Below are positions 28,478-37,867 of a stretch of DNA of 64,000 bases, one piece after another (the stretch's first letter is position 1; each line of letters opens with the position of its first letter). The notes below the pieces were generated by a model. That model did not search any database. It saw only the letters and a list, made by a program, of their open reading frames with translations, and was not told the DNA's origin. The stretch covers positions 992,001 through 1,056,000 of the forward strand of contig JAYQJO010000001.1 of assembly GCA_038142205.1 (NCBI GenBank), in the 5' to 3' direction. The position numbers and the translations under genes were made by a program. The DNA comes from UBA7359 sp038142205 (GTDB lineage: Bacteria > Pseudomonadota > Gammaproteobacteria > Eutrophobiales > Eutrophobiaceae).

Positions 28478-29386
28478 TCAAATTTTAGTAGCAAACTCTC
28501 TGGCAACTTCAAATGCTTTTTCATGGTCAAGATAAAGTGGCTCATCTGTCTTCTTCATCATTTCAAACATGGTAAAGTGAACTTTATATTTAACATCACC
28601 AATTGCTAACGCCCCAAGTCCCCAGGTATTTTGGGGTGTATCAGATAACTCTTTTCCCATATCAAAAACATCAACTCCTTCAATCCCTAATGGAGGTACA
28701 GCATTTACATCCGCTGCAATATGTAAGTTTGATGCTTGTTTCAATTGTTTTTTGGAAAGCACCTGAATACCCGCTTTTGCCGCACCAATGACAATATGAG
28801 TTTCAGGTAGATATTCCATTACTTTTTCCTCGGTACTACTGTCAGCTCCATACATTTCAACACCAAAACGGGCGTTGTACTCGTTAGCGTATTCAGTTGC
28901 GACCTTCGTGCCTCGACGGCTAGTCAAATATACTTTTGCGCCACAGTTCGCAGCCAAAATACCTGCACAGACACCGACAGGACCTGTACCGCCAATAATA
29001 TCGATACGCTTTCCTTCCAGTGACTCACCTGATTTTCTTTTTAACTGCTCTTCAATGCATGCCATTAATGCTGCTGCAGTGGTAATCGCACCACTAGGAT
29101 CAGCAAAAACTGAAACTTCGAATGGTGGAACCATTGCTATTTTGGCACGATTAAGCATATCGATTGCTAAACCAAATTCCCTGCCACCGATGAATATACC
29201 CGTACGTTTAACGCCTTTTTTACCACGAGAAAAAATCGTGTCCTGAGTTAATGCGTGAATATCATCTAAAGCAACTTCTGAATATGGGATAACGCCATCA
29301 AACTCAGCTTCATATGCCATATTCACATCAAAAGGACTCACGTTTTTAGTAGGATTGAACATGTGTAATAAATAGGGGTCTTTCAT
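28478..29386 (-). CDS. mtdB: NAD(P)-dependent methylene-H4MPT dehydrogenase
   Basis: 302 residues. MtdB oxidises methylene-H4MPT to methenyl-H4MPT with reduction of NAD(P). The N-terminus (LLHMFNPTKNVSPFDVNMA) and the dinucleotide fold DIIGGTGPVGVCAGILAA are characteristic, as is FADPSGAITTAAALMA. It lies between mptG upstream and the ORF7-like gene downstream on the same strand. Strong family match. Confidence 0.95.
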   Translation of the reverse strand: MKDPYLLHMFNPTKNVSPFDVNMAYEAEFDGVIPYSEVALDDIHALTQDTIFSRGKKGVKRTGIFIGGREFGLAIDMLNRAKIAMVPPFEVSVFADPSGAITTAAALMACIEEQLKRKSGESLEGKRIDIIGGTGPVGVCAGILAANCGAKVYLTSRRGTKVATEYANEYNARFGVEMYGADSSTEEKVMEYLPETHIVIGAAKAGIQVLSKKQLKQASNLHIAADVNAVPPLGIEGVDVFDMGKELSDTPQNTWGLGALAIGDVKYKVHFTMFEMMKKTDEPLYLDHEKAFEVAREFATKI

Positions 29387-29463
29387 TCTTCTTTCTTCCT
29401 CATTTTAATTTTTATAGTTTGTTTTATTACAAACTTTTTTTAAAATTGATCCGGATTCTATTT

Positions 29464-30492
29464 TTATTGATTGTTTGCTATTAAACTTTCGTTATGTTTG
29501 TCCGGTTTAGTATTATTAACAGAAATAGTTGCGCTGTTGTTACAAGCTTTACTCATAACAAACCTTAGTCTTGATTCAGTTTGCCATTCTTCGCGATGTT
29601 TCTTCATAGACTGGAATGCCAGCGTTTCATCGGGGAATATAGCAAAGCCAGTTGGTCCCCATGAGCTTTGGCCAATGCCTGTCGCACCATCCTCAACCAT
29701 AGCGTCCAATATGGGCTTAAGTAAAGGCGAAGTGTAACGCCCCCCCTGCGCTTCGGCAAAATAATCACCAATAATATTCTGTATTTGAGTGATCGCCTGC
29801 CCGAATCTGACACAATCATTTTCTGTAATAGCGGGTAAAGCTTGCATCAATGTTAGGCGACTCAAAAAACCAGCCACATCTTTCGGCATAGGCGGCAAAG
29901 TATTAAATGCACGTCGCTCAGGTCCTCCGTTAATTCCTTCAGCTTCATCATCAAATATCAATACAATACGCCAATGTTCTGGAAATGTTAGATGACTGAT
30001 TACAGGAGGCACTTCCGTATTCTCACCTCTACCACCGTCAACGATAAAACCACCGTGCATAAATGTACCAATACCTATTCCTGAGCGGGCACCACGATGT
30101 AATATTGCTGCTAGATGTGCTGTTTTTTGTTCTGGTAAGTCATACAAGTTTACAATAGCAGAAGCAACAGCAAGCGATAATTGTGTGCCTGACCCCAGGC
30201 CAGCATGCTCAGGAATGGCGGAATTTATTGTGATTTTCACACCACCATCAATACCGAAATGAGATAAAACTTGCTCAGCATAATTTTCAGCTCTTTTAGA
30301 CGAAGGCCCAGTGATATTTATATCATCAGCATATTCAGCACATAGAGATACTTTTACTTCAGAAATAGATAGACCTAAGCTTCCAAATTTTCTACCTAAT
30401 CCACCATGCATATCAAGAAATCCCAGATGCAGGCGCGCGGGCGCATCGACACTGATACATCTTAAATTTGCATTTGATTTAATATCCTTCAT
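29464..30492 (-). CDS. mptG: Beta-ribofuranosylaminobenzene 5'-phosphate synthase
   Basis: 342 residues of the GHMP-kinase superfamily. The ATP/phosphate loop is PEHAGLGSGTQLSLA. The family start (APARLHLGFLDMHGG), GIGIGTFMHGGFIVDGG and GATGIGQSSWGPTGF are diagnostic. The enzyme joins 4-aminobenzoate to PRPP in the first committed step of H4MPT synthesis, using the product of the pathway begun by pabB in the same window. It heads the minus-strand mptG-mtdB-...-fae series and is divergent from the formylmethanofuran dehydrogenase-like operon. Confidence 0.93.
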   Translation of the reverse strand: MKDIKSNANLRCISVDAPARLHLGFLDMHGGLGRKFGSLGLSISEVKVSLCAEYADDINITGPSSKRAENYAEQVLSHFGIDGGVKITINSAIPEHAGLGSGTQLSLAVASAIVNLYDLPEQKTAHLAAILHRGARSGIGIGTFMHGGFIVDGGRGENTEVPPVISHLTFPEHWRIVLIFDDEAEGINGGPERRAFNTLPPMPKDVAGFLSRLTLMQALPAITENDCVRFGQAITQIQNIIGDYFAEAQGGRYTSPLLKPILDAMVEDGATGIGQSSWGPTGFAIFPDETLAFQSMKKHREEWQTESRLRFVMSKACNNSATISVNNTKPDKHNESLIANNQ

Positions 30493-30564
30493 TTGACCTT
30501 TGAAGATTTAATCTGACTTGGATTAACGAAAAGCAGAACATTATACTGTAAGCTATTAATTTGA

Positions 30565-30582
30565 GATAGTATTTTGACTATC
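30565..30582. promoter_or_regulatory. Inverted repeat in the mptG/fwdD divergent promoter region
   Basis: GATAGT at 30565-30570 and ACTATC at 30577-30582 form a perfect 6-base inverted repeat. It lies between the divergent starts of mptG (30492) and the FwdD-like gene (about 30665), where a shared regulator would bind. This is position-based; no known operator consensus is recognised. Confidence 0.3.
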
Positions 30583-30664
30583 TTTTATTCTTTCTTAAAT
30601 AGAATTTGTCCTTAATCAATAGACCAGACTATAATCAACGACAATTTAGAATTTGGGGAAATCT

Positions 30665-31012
30665 GTGGCGGTAAAAATGATTCTTGTTCCTGTTCGCTCA
30701 AGTAAGCAAGGCACTTCTTTAAATGAGGGTAAACTCAAAGAAGAATATATCAAAGTAACTTCTACTCTTGAGATGAACCCTGATGACATGTCAAAACTTA
30801 AATTAGTTGATGGCGATGAAGTTCGTTTAAAAAACGAAATTGGAGAAACAATTGTTCGCTGCATTGCAAAGAAACCAGAAGAATTACCAGCTGGGACACT
30901 CTTTCTCCCCTATGGCCCACCATCTAGTCAACTAATGGATAGTGATACTGCTGGTAGCGGCATGCCCCTATCCAAGCATATGGAAGTAGAAATTGAGAAA
31001 ATAGTCAGTTAA
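30665..31012 (+). CDS. FwdD/FmdD-like molybdopterin dinucleotide-binding subunit
   Basis: About 115 residues of the aspartate-decarboxylase-like beta barrel found in subunit D of formylmethanofuran dehydrogenase. Supporting blocks are LKLVDGDEVRLKNEIGE, LFLPYGPPSSQ and DSDTAGSGMP, matching the molybdopterin-contacting loops of FwdD. I favour the GTG at 30665 (GGGGAA upstream); TTG at 30653 or ATG at 30677 are alternatives. FwdD completes the pterin pocket of FwdB in archaea. The classical bacterial FhcABCD complex of Methylobacterium has no such subunit as far as I know, so its presence immediately before fhcB is significant. Confidence 0.82.
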   Translation: MAVKMILVPVRSSKQGTSLNEGKLKEEYIKVTSTLEMNPDDMSKLKLVDGDEVRLKNEIGETIVRCIAKKPEELPAGTLFLPYGPPSSQLMDSDTAGSGMPLSKHMEVEIEKIVS

Positions 31013-31052
31013 ACGCATACTATGGGCCTGGATTACACTGAGGTGAGTTCGA

Positions 31053-32412
31053 ATGAGTGAAAATATCAAGATTGTTAAAGATGCCACATGTACCTTTTGT
31101 GGCTGTGTTTGTGACGATATGGAGCTTCATGTCGATGTTGAAGAAAAACGTATCGTTAAAGCTAAAAAGGCCTGTATTCTCGGAAAGGCTTGGTTTTTAG
31201 AACACACAATCGAAGACGCTCCAGCAGCAATGATTGACGGAAAAGAAGTCTCTGTTGAAGAAGCCATTGAAGAAGCCGCTCAAACTCTGGTAAATGCAAA
31301 GTTTCCTATTACCTATGGACTTAGTGACACAACAAGTGAAGCTCAGCGACAAGCAGTAGCAATTACCGACTACATTCATGGAAGTATTGATACCACTACA
31401 TCCGTCTGCCATGGTCCATCTGGTCTGGCATTCCAGGGAATTGGTGAAAGTACCAGTACCCTTGGAGAGGTCAAAAATAGAGCGGATTTGGTCATCTATT
31501 GGGGGGGGAATCCTGCAGAATCTCATCCTCGCCACTTTGGACGCTATGCCGTTACAGCCAAAGGTATGTTTACTCCTGGCGGTAAGAAAGACAGAACGAT
31601 TGTAATGGTGGATGTACGCAAAACGAAAAGTTCTCCGGTTGCTGATATTAATAACACCAAAATTAGGTAAAGATTTTGAAGTGTTGTGGGCACTTCGAGC
31701 ATTAGTAAAAGGTAAAAAATTAGCAGATAATATTGAAGAAGTGACAGGCGTTCCTCTTGAAACATTAGAAGATCTCGCTGATCGTATGAAAAACTGTAAG
31801 TTTGGTGTTTTATTCTTTGGTATGGGCCTTACTATGACCCGAGGCCGTCACTTCAATTCAGGCGCCCTTCTCGCATTAGCGACTGATTTAAATGAATTTA
31901 CACATTTTGTTGCTAAACCTGTTCGTGGTCATGGAAATGTAACCGGAGCAGATAACGTTGTTTCATGGCAAACAGGCTATCCATTTGGCGTTAATTTTAG
32001 CCGTGGTTACCCTCGTTTTAATCCAGGCGAATTTACCACTGTAGACACCTTATCTAACGGTCATGCTGATGCCGCATTAATTATTGCGTCCGACCCTGGT
32101 TCTAATTTCCCGAAAAAAGCGATTGACCATCTGAAGAGTATTCCTGTGGTAGCGCTAGATACCAAACGTACCGAAACAACGAAAGACGCGCACGTTGCAT
32201 TCAAAACATCAACTTATGGTATTAATACTGCTGGTACCGCATACCGTATGGATGATGTTCCTATAACACTGAGACCGGCATTTGAATCACCTTTTCCAGA
32301 TGATGAATCCATTTTGATAGGTATTAAAAAACGCGTGCAAGAACTAATGCTGGCTAAGCATCAGGCAAGTGGAGCAAGCGGCGAAGCAAAAGTCGCTGCA
32401 AAAGTACTTTAA
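31053..32412 (+). CDS. fhcB: Formylmethanofuran dehydrogenase subunit B, copy 1, with catalytic residues retained; frameshifted
   Basis: About 452 residues if one surplus base near 31655 is removed (…VADIN then TPKLGKDFEVLW…). C13, C16, C20 and C41 match the FwdB [4Fe-4S] site. C119-H120 in TTSVCHGPSG match the metal-ligand Cys and catalytic His of archaeal FwdB, and NFSRGYPRFNP (near 32,000) keeps the catalytic Arg. This copy therefore looks like a true Mo/W formylmethanofuran dehydrogenase subunit. It follows the FwdD-like gene by 40 bases with GAGGTG before the ATG. The G8 run at 31501-31508 is in frame. Correction of the shift is less certain here than in other genes. Confidence 0.88.
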
Positions 32413-32610
32413 TTTGACGCTACTTTAATTTTAATTACGACATAATCGTGATAGATTTATAGAATAATTTTTTTGAATTACTGAGACCATTTACGAGAAT
32501 TACAAACTAAACTTAATAGTTATTATTTAATACTATTTTGGTTAGAGAACTTCAATAAACAGTCATCGTAAAATTACTCAAAATATAACTAGAATATTTA
32601 GGGGTATTTG

Positions 32611-34251
32611 ATGGCAGCTTCAATGCGCATCATCAATGGCAAGGTTTATGACCCTGCTAATGGTATCGATGGCAAGATAAAAGAAATTTGCATTAAAGAC
32701 GGTAAGATCGTCGAGTCAGCTGCAGATGATGCAACAGTCATTGATGCACAAGGTATGGTCATTATGCCTGGTGCAGTAGACATTCATTGCCACATTGCCG
32801 GCACCAAAGTAAACGCTTCAAGAAAACTGCAACCCGAGGATCATCGGCATGATGTTCATCCTGGAACACCATTTACACGTTCAGGTACGGGCGGCACTGT
32901 TCCGTCAACATTTGCTACTGGTTATCGTTACGCTACTTTAGGTTATACAACCGCAATGGAAGCTGCTGCTACGCCTATCGGCGCACGTCATACCTTAGAA
33001 GAATTTCATGACACACCTGTCATAGATAAAGGCTTTTATGTTTTACTTGCTAACAATATTTTCTTGCAGCAGCTACTCCGTGATAAGCGAACTGAAGAAT
33101 TTGATCAAGCACTTGCCTGGTGGATTAATGCGACAAAGGCCTACACGGTAAAATTGGTTAACCCAGGTGGCGATGAACCATGGAAAGGTAAAAAGAATTC
33201 CAACGTCGCTGATATCGATGAAAAAAACGATGAAGATCTATCGCCTCGTCAAATTATCGAAGCCTTTATCACTTCAGCTAACAAACAAGGTTTCCCAAAG
33301 CCACCTCATATTCACTGTAATAACTTGGGACACAGTGGCAATTACATTACAACACTAGAAACAATGAAAACTGCGGGGGACCAACGTGTTCATCTTGCAC
33401 ATATTCAGTTCCACAGTTACGGCGGCGAATTAGGTAAGAATCCAAATTCAAAAGCAAAAGAAATCATTGAATATATAAATGAACATCCCAATATCACCTG
33501 CGATGTAGGCCAAGTTATGTTTGGTAAAGCAACCATCATGACGGCGGATGCACCATTAGCTTATGTATTGAAAGGTCATACCAAAGGTAAATGGATAAAT
33601 GCAGATACAGAGTGTGAAAGTGGTTGCGGCATCGTACCTTTCAATTATCAAGAGCACATTTTCATACATACACTCCAATGGGCAATTGGCTTGGAATTAT
33701 TCCTGATGTCAAAAGATCCCTGGCGCGTACTTTTATCAACCGATCATCCTAATGGCGGTTCGTTTATGAGTTATCCAAAATTGATTAAATTGTTAATGGA
33801 TAAGTCATTCAGACGCGAAGAAATGAAACGCGTTAATCAAAGCGCACTAGACCACTGTTCGCTACGAGATTTGGAACGTGAATATACATTGAATGAAATC
33901 GCGATTATTACCCGTGCTGGACCAGCTAAAGTACTGGGCTTGAAAAACAAAGGTCATTTAGGTGCAGGAGCGGATGCAGACATTACCATTTATGATGAAA
34001 TGGAAGATAAGGAAATGATGTTTAATGCGCCGCGCTATGTCATTAAATCTGGTCATACTATTATTGCAAACCATGAATTCGTAACTGACTTTATCGGCAA
34101 ACAACTACATATAGAACCTGAGTATGACAATAAAATCGAAGAAGTGTTGAAACCTTTCTTCGAAAGTTACTATTCCATTGAATTTTCCAATTATGCTGTT
34201 AACGATAGTTACTTGCATGATCATGAAATTATTCCGTGTAAGAAAGTATAA
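32611..34251 (+). CDS. fhcA: Formylmethanofuran dehydrogenase/hydrolase subunit A, copy 1
   Basis: About 546 residues of the amidohydrolase superfamily. Metal-site motifs are DIHCHIAG (His59, His61), a Lys in TVKLVNPGG likely to be carboxylated, HIHCNNLG, HLAHIQFHSYGG and an Asp in LLSTDHPNGG. In both archaeal FwdA and bacterial FhcA this subunit interconverts formylmethanofuran and formate. The ATG at 32611 is preceded by AGGGG. A gap of 198 bases separates it from fhcB copy 1, so it may have its own promoter; the gap holds no gene that I can see. Confidence 0.95.
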   Translation: MAASMRIINGKVYDPANGIDGKIKEICIKDGKIVESAADDATVIDAQGMVIMPGAVDIHCHIAGTKVNASRKLQPEDHRHDVHPGTPFTRSGTGGTVPSTFATGYRYATLGYTTAMEAAATPIGARHTLEEFHDTPVIDKGFYVLLANNIFLQQLLRDKRTEEFDQALAWWINATKAYTVKLVNPGGDEPWKGKKNSNVADIDEKNDEDLSPRQIIEAFITSANKQGFPKPPHIHCNNLGHSGNYITTLETMKTAGDQRVHLAHIQFHSYGGELGKNPNSKAKEIIEYINEHPNITCDVGQVMFGKATIMTADAPLAYVLKGHTKGKWINADTECESGCGIVPFNYQEHIFIHTLQWAIGLELFLMSKDPWRVLLSTDHPNGGSFMSYPKLIKLLMDKSFRREEMKRVNQSALDHCSLRDLEREYTLNEIAIITRAGPAKVLGLKNKGHLGAGADADITIYDEMEDKEMMFNAPRYVIKSGHTIIANHEFVTDFIGKQLHIEPEYDNKIEEVLKPFFESYYSIEFSNYAVNDSYLHDHEIIPCKKV

Positions 34252-34253
34252 GC

Positions 34254-35147
34254 ATGAAAATTAAATCAACCGAAATAGTCGATACATTTGCCGAAGCATT
34301 CAAAATGTATGGCAGCCGAATTATTATCACGGCGGAAACGAAAGAATGGGCAATGGCTGCCGCTCAATCAATAACCGGGTTTGCGACTTCAGTTATTGGT
34401 TGTAAATGTGAAGCAGGCATAGAAACAGAGATTTCTGCTGATGACTCACCTGACTTAAGACCCGGTGTTAGCGTTTTAATGTTTGCCATGGATGCAGAAA
34501 GCTTAGGCAAACGTTTAATGGAACGCATAGGCCAATGTGTCATGACCTGCCCTAGTACGGCCTGTTATAACGGATTAAATGAAGGGATGCCTGTCACTGT
34601 TGGTGGACAATTACGCTACTTTGGCGACGGTAATCAAAGCAGTAAAGTCATGGGAGACAATAAATTTTGGCGTATACCCGTTATGGATGGCGAATTCCTT
34701 ATTGAGGATTCTTTTAAGGTTCAGGAATCTGTCGGTGGCGGAAATATTTTAATTCTCGGTAAAAACCAAAAGGCCACACTCAAGGCTGCCAGTGCGGCAA
34801 CCAAAGCCATGCGTACTTTACCTGATATTATCCTACCCTTTCCGAATGGCGTTGTTCGAATCGGTAGTAAAGTCGGTTCAAGATATAAATCATTAATCGC
34901 TTCGACCAACCATGCATATTGTCCAACTCTGCGTGGCGTTGTTAAAAAATCAGAGTTAGGCGGTGACATTAATAGCGTCCTTGAAATCGTTATTGATGGT
35001 TTAAGTCCTGAAGCCGTTGAAGAAGCCATGCGTGTCGGTATGAATGCAGCTTCAAAACCGGGTATCAAACAGATATCTGCAGGTAATTATGGTGGCGATC
35101 TTGGTCAATACCATTTGAAATTACATCAAATATTAGGAGCTGCATAA
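34254..35147 (+). CDS. fhcD: Formylmethanofuran:H4MPT formyltransferase, copy 1
   Basis: 297 residues, homologous to archaeal Ftr. Typical blocks are EIVDTFAEAFKMYGSRIIIT, KFWRIPVMDGEF, GSKVGSRYKSLIASTN and AYCPTLRG. The enzyme transfers the formyl group between H4MPT and methanofuran. It starts 2 bases after fhcA and its stop overlaps the fhcC start by one base, so A-D-C are one translational unit. Copy 2 at 40819-41718 is clearly homologous but diverged. Confidence 0.95.
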   Translation: MKIKSTEIVDTFAEAFKMYGSRIIITAETKEWAMAAAQSITGFATSVIGCKCEAGIETEISADDSPDLRPGVSVLMFAMDAESLGKRLMERIGQCVMTCPSTACYNGLNEGMPVTVGGQLRYFGDGNQSSKVMGDNKFWRIPVMDGEFLIEDSFKVQESVGGGNILILGKNQKATLKAASAATKAMRTLPDIILPFPNGVVRIGSKVGSRYKSLIASTNHAYCPTLRGVVKKSELGGDINSVLEIVIDGLSPEAVEEAMRVGMNAASKPGIKQISAGNYGGDLGQYHLKLHQILGAA

Positions 35148-35959
35148 TGGCTCTAACACTCAAGTTACACACGCAACCGGATGTGCCGCTAGAAGCAGAC
35201 TGCATTAGCCCTGATCGACTTCAATCTTTAAGTCATTCAGAAGTTGCTTCTCAAACCGTATTCCATGGTAATCGTCAGGTGCCACTGGGTGAATTCTTTG
35301 ATTGCTCAGGTAAGTTTGATGGTGAAATTGTTATTGATGGTGACTGTAACAAGATAAAACACATCGGTTCTGTTATGTCATTTGGCAAAATAACGGTTGA
35401 AGGTAATGTCGGCGTGCATACTGGCGCAGTGATGCGTGGCGGAGAGATTCTTATTAATGGTGATGCCAGTGATTGGGTTGGGCCTGAAATGCTGGGAGGA
35501 AGAATAACTGTCAAAGGTAATGCCGGGCACATGATAGGCAGCGGTTACCGAGGTAGCACAGTGGGTATGCAAGGCGGTGAAATTATTGTTCACGGCAATG
35601 TAAAAAATGAAACCGGCCATGTCATGCGACGCGGTTTGATTGTCGTTGGTGGTGACTCAGGTGATTTTACCGGCGTTAACATGCTTGCAGGTACTATTAT
35701 TGTCCTGGGGCAAATGGGCATTAGAACAGGCGCTGGAATGAAACGAGGCACTGTTATTAGTCTTCAAAAAGCGGAAATGATCCCGACCTTTAGTCATAGC
35801 TGCCAATATCACCCCTCTTTTATTCGTTATTATTATAGATACTTAAAAACGTTGGGACTCAATATCGATGAAACATTTCTGAATGGAATGTTTGAGCGTT
35901 GGTGTGGAGATTCAATTGAATTAAATCGAGGAGAAATTCTTTTATACGCAGGAAAATAA
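35147..35959 (+). CDS. fhcC: Formyltransferase/hydrolase or formylmethanofuran dehydrogenase subunit C, copy 1
   Basis: 270 residues. The centre is a right-handed beta-helix of GXXGXXXG-type repeats (GEILINGDASDWVGPEMLGG, GEIIVHGNVKNETGHVMRRG), homologous to the C-terminal domain of glutamate synthase and to FwdC. It is a structural subunit bridging A and B or D. Its ATG overlaps the fhcD stop. A C-terminal ~65 residues beyond the repeats resemble the bacterial FhcC tail. Confidence 0.94.
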   Translation: MALTLKLHTQPDVPLEADCISPDRLQSLSHSEVASQTVFHGNRQVPLGEFFDCSGKFDGEIVIDGDCNKIKHIGSVMSFGKITVEGNVGVHTGAVMRGGEILINGDASDWVGPEMLGGRITVKGNAGHMIGSGYRGSTVGMQGGEIIVHGNVKNETGHVMRRGLIVVGGDSGDFTGVNMLAGTIIVLGQMGIRTGAGMKRGTVISLQKAEMIPTFSHSCQYHPSFIRYYYRYLKTLGLNIDETFLNGMFERWCGDSIELNRGEILLYAGK

Positions 35960-36006
35960 ACATCATCACCAGAGAATGCCTTTAAAGGCAATGAGGAGAC
36001 AAAACG

Positions 36007-36312
36007 ATGACTACAATCGTAACTGAAAACTGTAAAAACTGCCGTTTTACTGACTGTGTAACCGTATGCCCGGTCGCTTGCTTCCATTATGACGATGAAA
36101 TGTTATATATCGATCCAGATACATGTATCGATTGCAGCGCTTGTATTCCGGAATGCCCTGTTCAGGCAATTTTTGAGGGTGATGATATTCCAGAAGATCA
36201 AGAACATTGGATTGAAATTAATGCTGAGAAAGCAGCTTCACTGCCGGTTTGTGAAGAGCAAATGGAACCCTTAGCTGGAGCCGAAGAACGTAAAGCTGAA
36301 TTAGGTTTTTAA
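36007..36312 (+). CDS. 7Fe ferredoxin ([3Fe-4S][4Fe-4S], FdI type)
   Basis: 101 residues. The cysteine pattern C9, C12, C17, C21, C25, C40, C43, C46, C50 is the Azotobacter FdI pattern shifted by one: C9, C17 and C50 would bind the 3Fe cluster, and C21, C40, C43 and C46 the 4Fe cluster. It begins 47 bases after fhcC copy 1, with GAGGAGA before the ATG, and is followed after 23 bases by a ferredoxin reductase. I infer that it takes low-potential electrons from the copy 1 complex; the family also serves general redox needs. Confidence 0.92.
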   Translation: MTTIVTENCKNCRFTDCVTVCPVACFHYDDEMLYIDPDTCIDCSACIPECPVQAIFEGDDIPEDQEHWIEINAEKAASLPVCEEQMEPLAGAEERKAELGF

Positions 36313-36335
36313 CTTAACAATAAAATTAAAATAAT

Positions 36336-37718
36336 ATGTCAACTTTAGGAACAAATGAGAACCCTTTATTAATTGCAATAGTAGGTAGTGGCCCAAGCGG
36401 TTTCTATGCAGCAGAAGCGCTCATAAAATCAGACATTAAAACAAAAGTAGACATGTTAGAGCGTCTTCCCTCTCCTTATGGGCTTGTCAGAAGTGGAGTC
36501 GCACCTGACCATCAAAAGTTAAAACAAGTGATAGCGCTTTATCAAAAGACATCTAGTTCACCGGATTTTAATTTAATTGCTAACGTTAATGTTGGCGAAG
36601 ATATTTCAGTCGAAGAACTTTGCCAATCACATCATGCTGTGATTATGACTTCAGGTGCAGAGACAGATAGAAAATTAGGTGTGCGTGGAGAAGATTTATC
36701 TGGAAGTTATACCGCAACGGAATTTGTCGGTTGGTATAACGGTCACCCAGATTATAGAGATCGTCAATTTGATCTCTCTCATGACGTTGCTGTAATTATT
36801 GGCCAAGGTAATGTTGCAGCAGACGTAAGTCGTATATTGGCAAAAACAGTTGATGAATTAAAACATACAGACATAGCACAACATGCACTTGATGCTCTGG
36901 CAGAAAGTAAAATAAAGGAAATTCATGTCATTGGGCGGCGTGGTCCAGCACAAGCCAAATTTACACCAAAAGAATTACGTGAATTTGGTGAACTCTCCGA
37001 CTGTAATTCTATTGTTCGAGAAGAAGATATGCCTCTTAATCCCGAAAGCGAAACAGAGTTGCTGGAAAAAAGTAACATTGCAAGTAAAAAAATCTATGAT
37101 CAATTTTGCGATTTTTCTAAACGTGAAATTGACACCTCAAAATCAAGAAATTGTCATTTTAGTTTTCTTATGGGGCCAAAAGAATTGGTAGGTGAATCAA
37201 AACTGGAAAAAGTAATCCTGGAAAAAAATCAATTATCAGGTAATGCATTTAAACAATCGGCACGAGGAACAGGAGAAACGGTAGAACTTGAAACTGGAAT
37301 ACTATTTCGAAGTATCGGTTATCGTGGCGTTCCTATAAGTGGTGTTCCATTTCATGATAGCTGGGGAACTATTCCTAATGAAAAAGGAAGAATTACCGAT
37401 AACGATGGTAACCTAGTACCAAAACTTTATACCGCAGGCTGGATAAAACGCGGACCAAGTGGAATTATTGGTACTAATCGTGCGTGCAGTGTTGAAACAG
37501 TAGAAAGCTTACTGGAAGATTTAAATAAATTAGATGATGGCACAAGTAAAGCTGGTGCGGCAAAAATTTATTCAATACTAGATGACAAACAGATACAACA
37601 TGTTAGTTTTAATGATTGGGAAAAAATAGATAGAAAAGAAATTGAAGCTGGAGAGTCTAAAGATAAACCTCGCGAAAAATTCACATATATTAATGAGATG
37701 TTATCAATTATCAAGTAA
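36336..37718 (+). CDS. Ferredoxin-NADP reductase, adrenodoxin-reductase/FprA type
   Basis: 460 residues. The N-terminal FAD-binding motif is AIVGSGPSGFYAAEAL, followed by PYGLVRSGVAPDHQ, the NADP-binding VIIGQGNVAADVSR and the C-terminal GWIKRGPSGIIGTNR. This matches mycobacterial FprA and mitochondrial adrenodoxin reductase, which exchange electrons between NADP(H) and a ferredoxin. The preceding 7Fe ferredoxin is the obvious partner, as for FprA in actinobacteria. Placement between the two Fhc gene sets suggests NADPH production from C1 oxidation, or the reverse (inference). Confidence 0.92.
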   Translation: MSTLGTNENPLLIAIVGSGPSGFYAAEALIKSDIKTKVDMLERLPSPYGLVRSGVAPDHQKLKQVIALYQKTSSSPDFNLIANVNVGEDISVEELCQSHHAVIMTSGAETDRKLGVRGEDLSGSYTATEFVGWYNGHPDYRDRQFDLSHDVAVIIGQGNVAADVSRILAKTVDELKHTDIAQHALDALAESKIKEIHVIGRRGPAQAKFTPKELREFGELSDCNSIVREEDMPLNPESETELLEKSNIASKKIYDQFCDFSKREIDTSKSRNCHFSFLMGPKELVGESKLEKVILEKNQLSGNAFKQSARGTGETVELETGILFRSIGYRGVPISGVPFHDSWGTIPNEKGRITDNDGNLVPKLYTAGWIKRGPSGIIGTNRACSVETVESLLEDLNKLDDGTSKAGAAKIYSILDDKQIQHVSFNDWEKIDRKEIEAGESKDKPREKFTYINEMLSIIK

Positions 37719-37867
37719 AGTGATTTAATCTAAATCATTCTCTTTTTTAGACTAAAATAATAATAAGAACAGTGAAGCGGCTAATAATAATTGGCGCAAA
37801 CTAATTTTTGTTGTAACGCGTTTTGCAACACTTTAATTATAAAAAATTAAAAACCTAGGATTTATCG

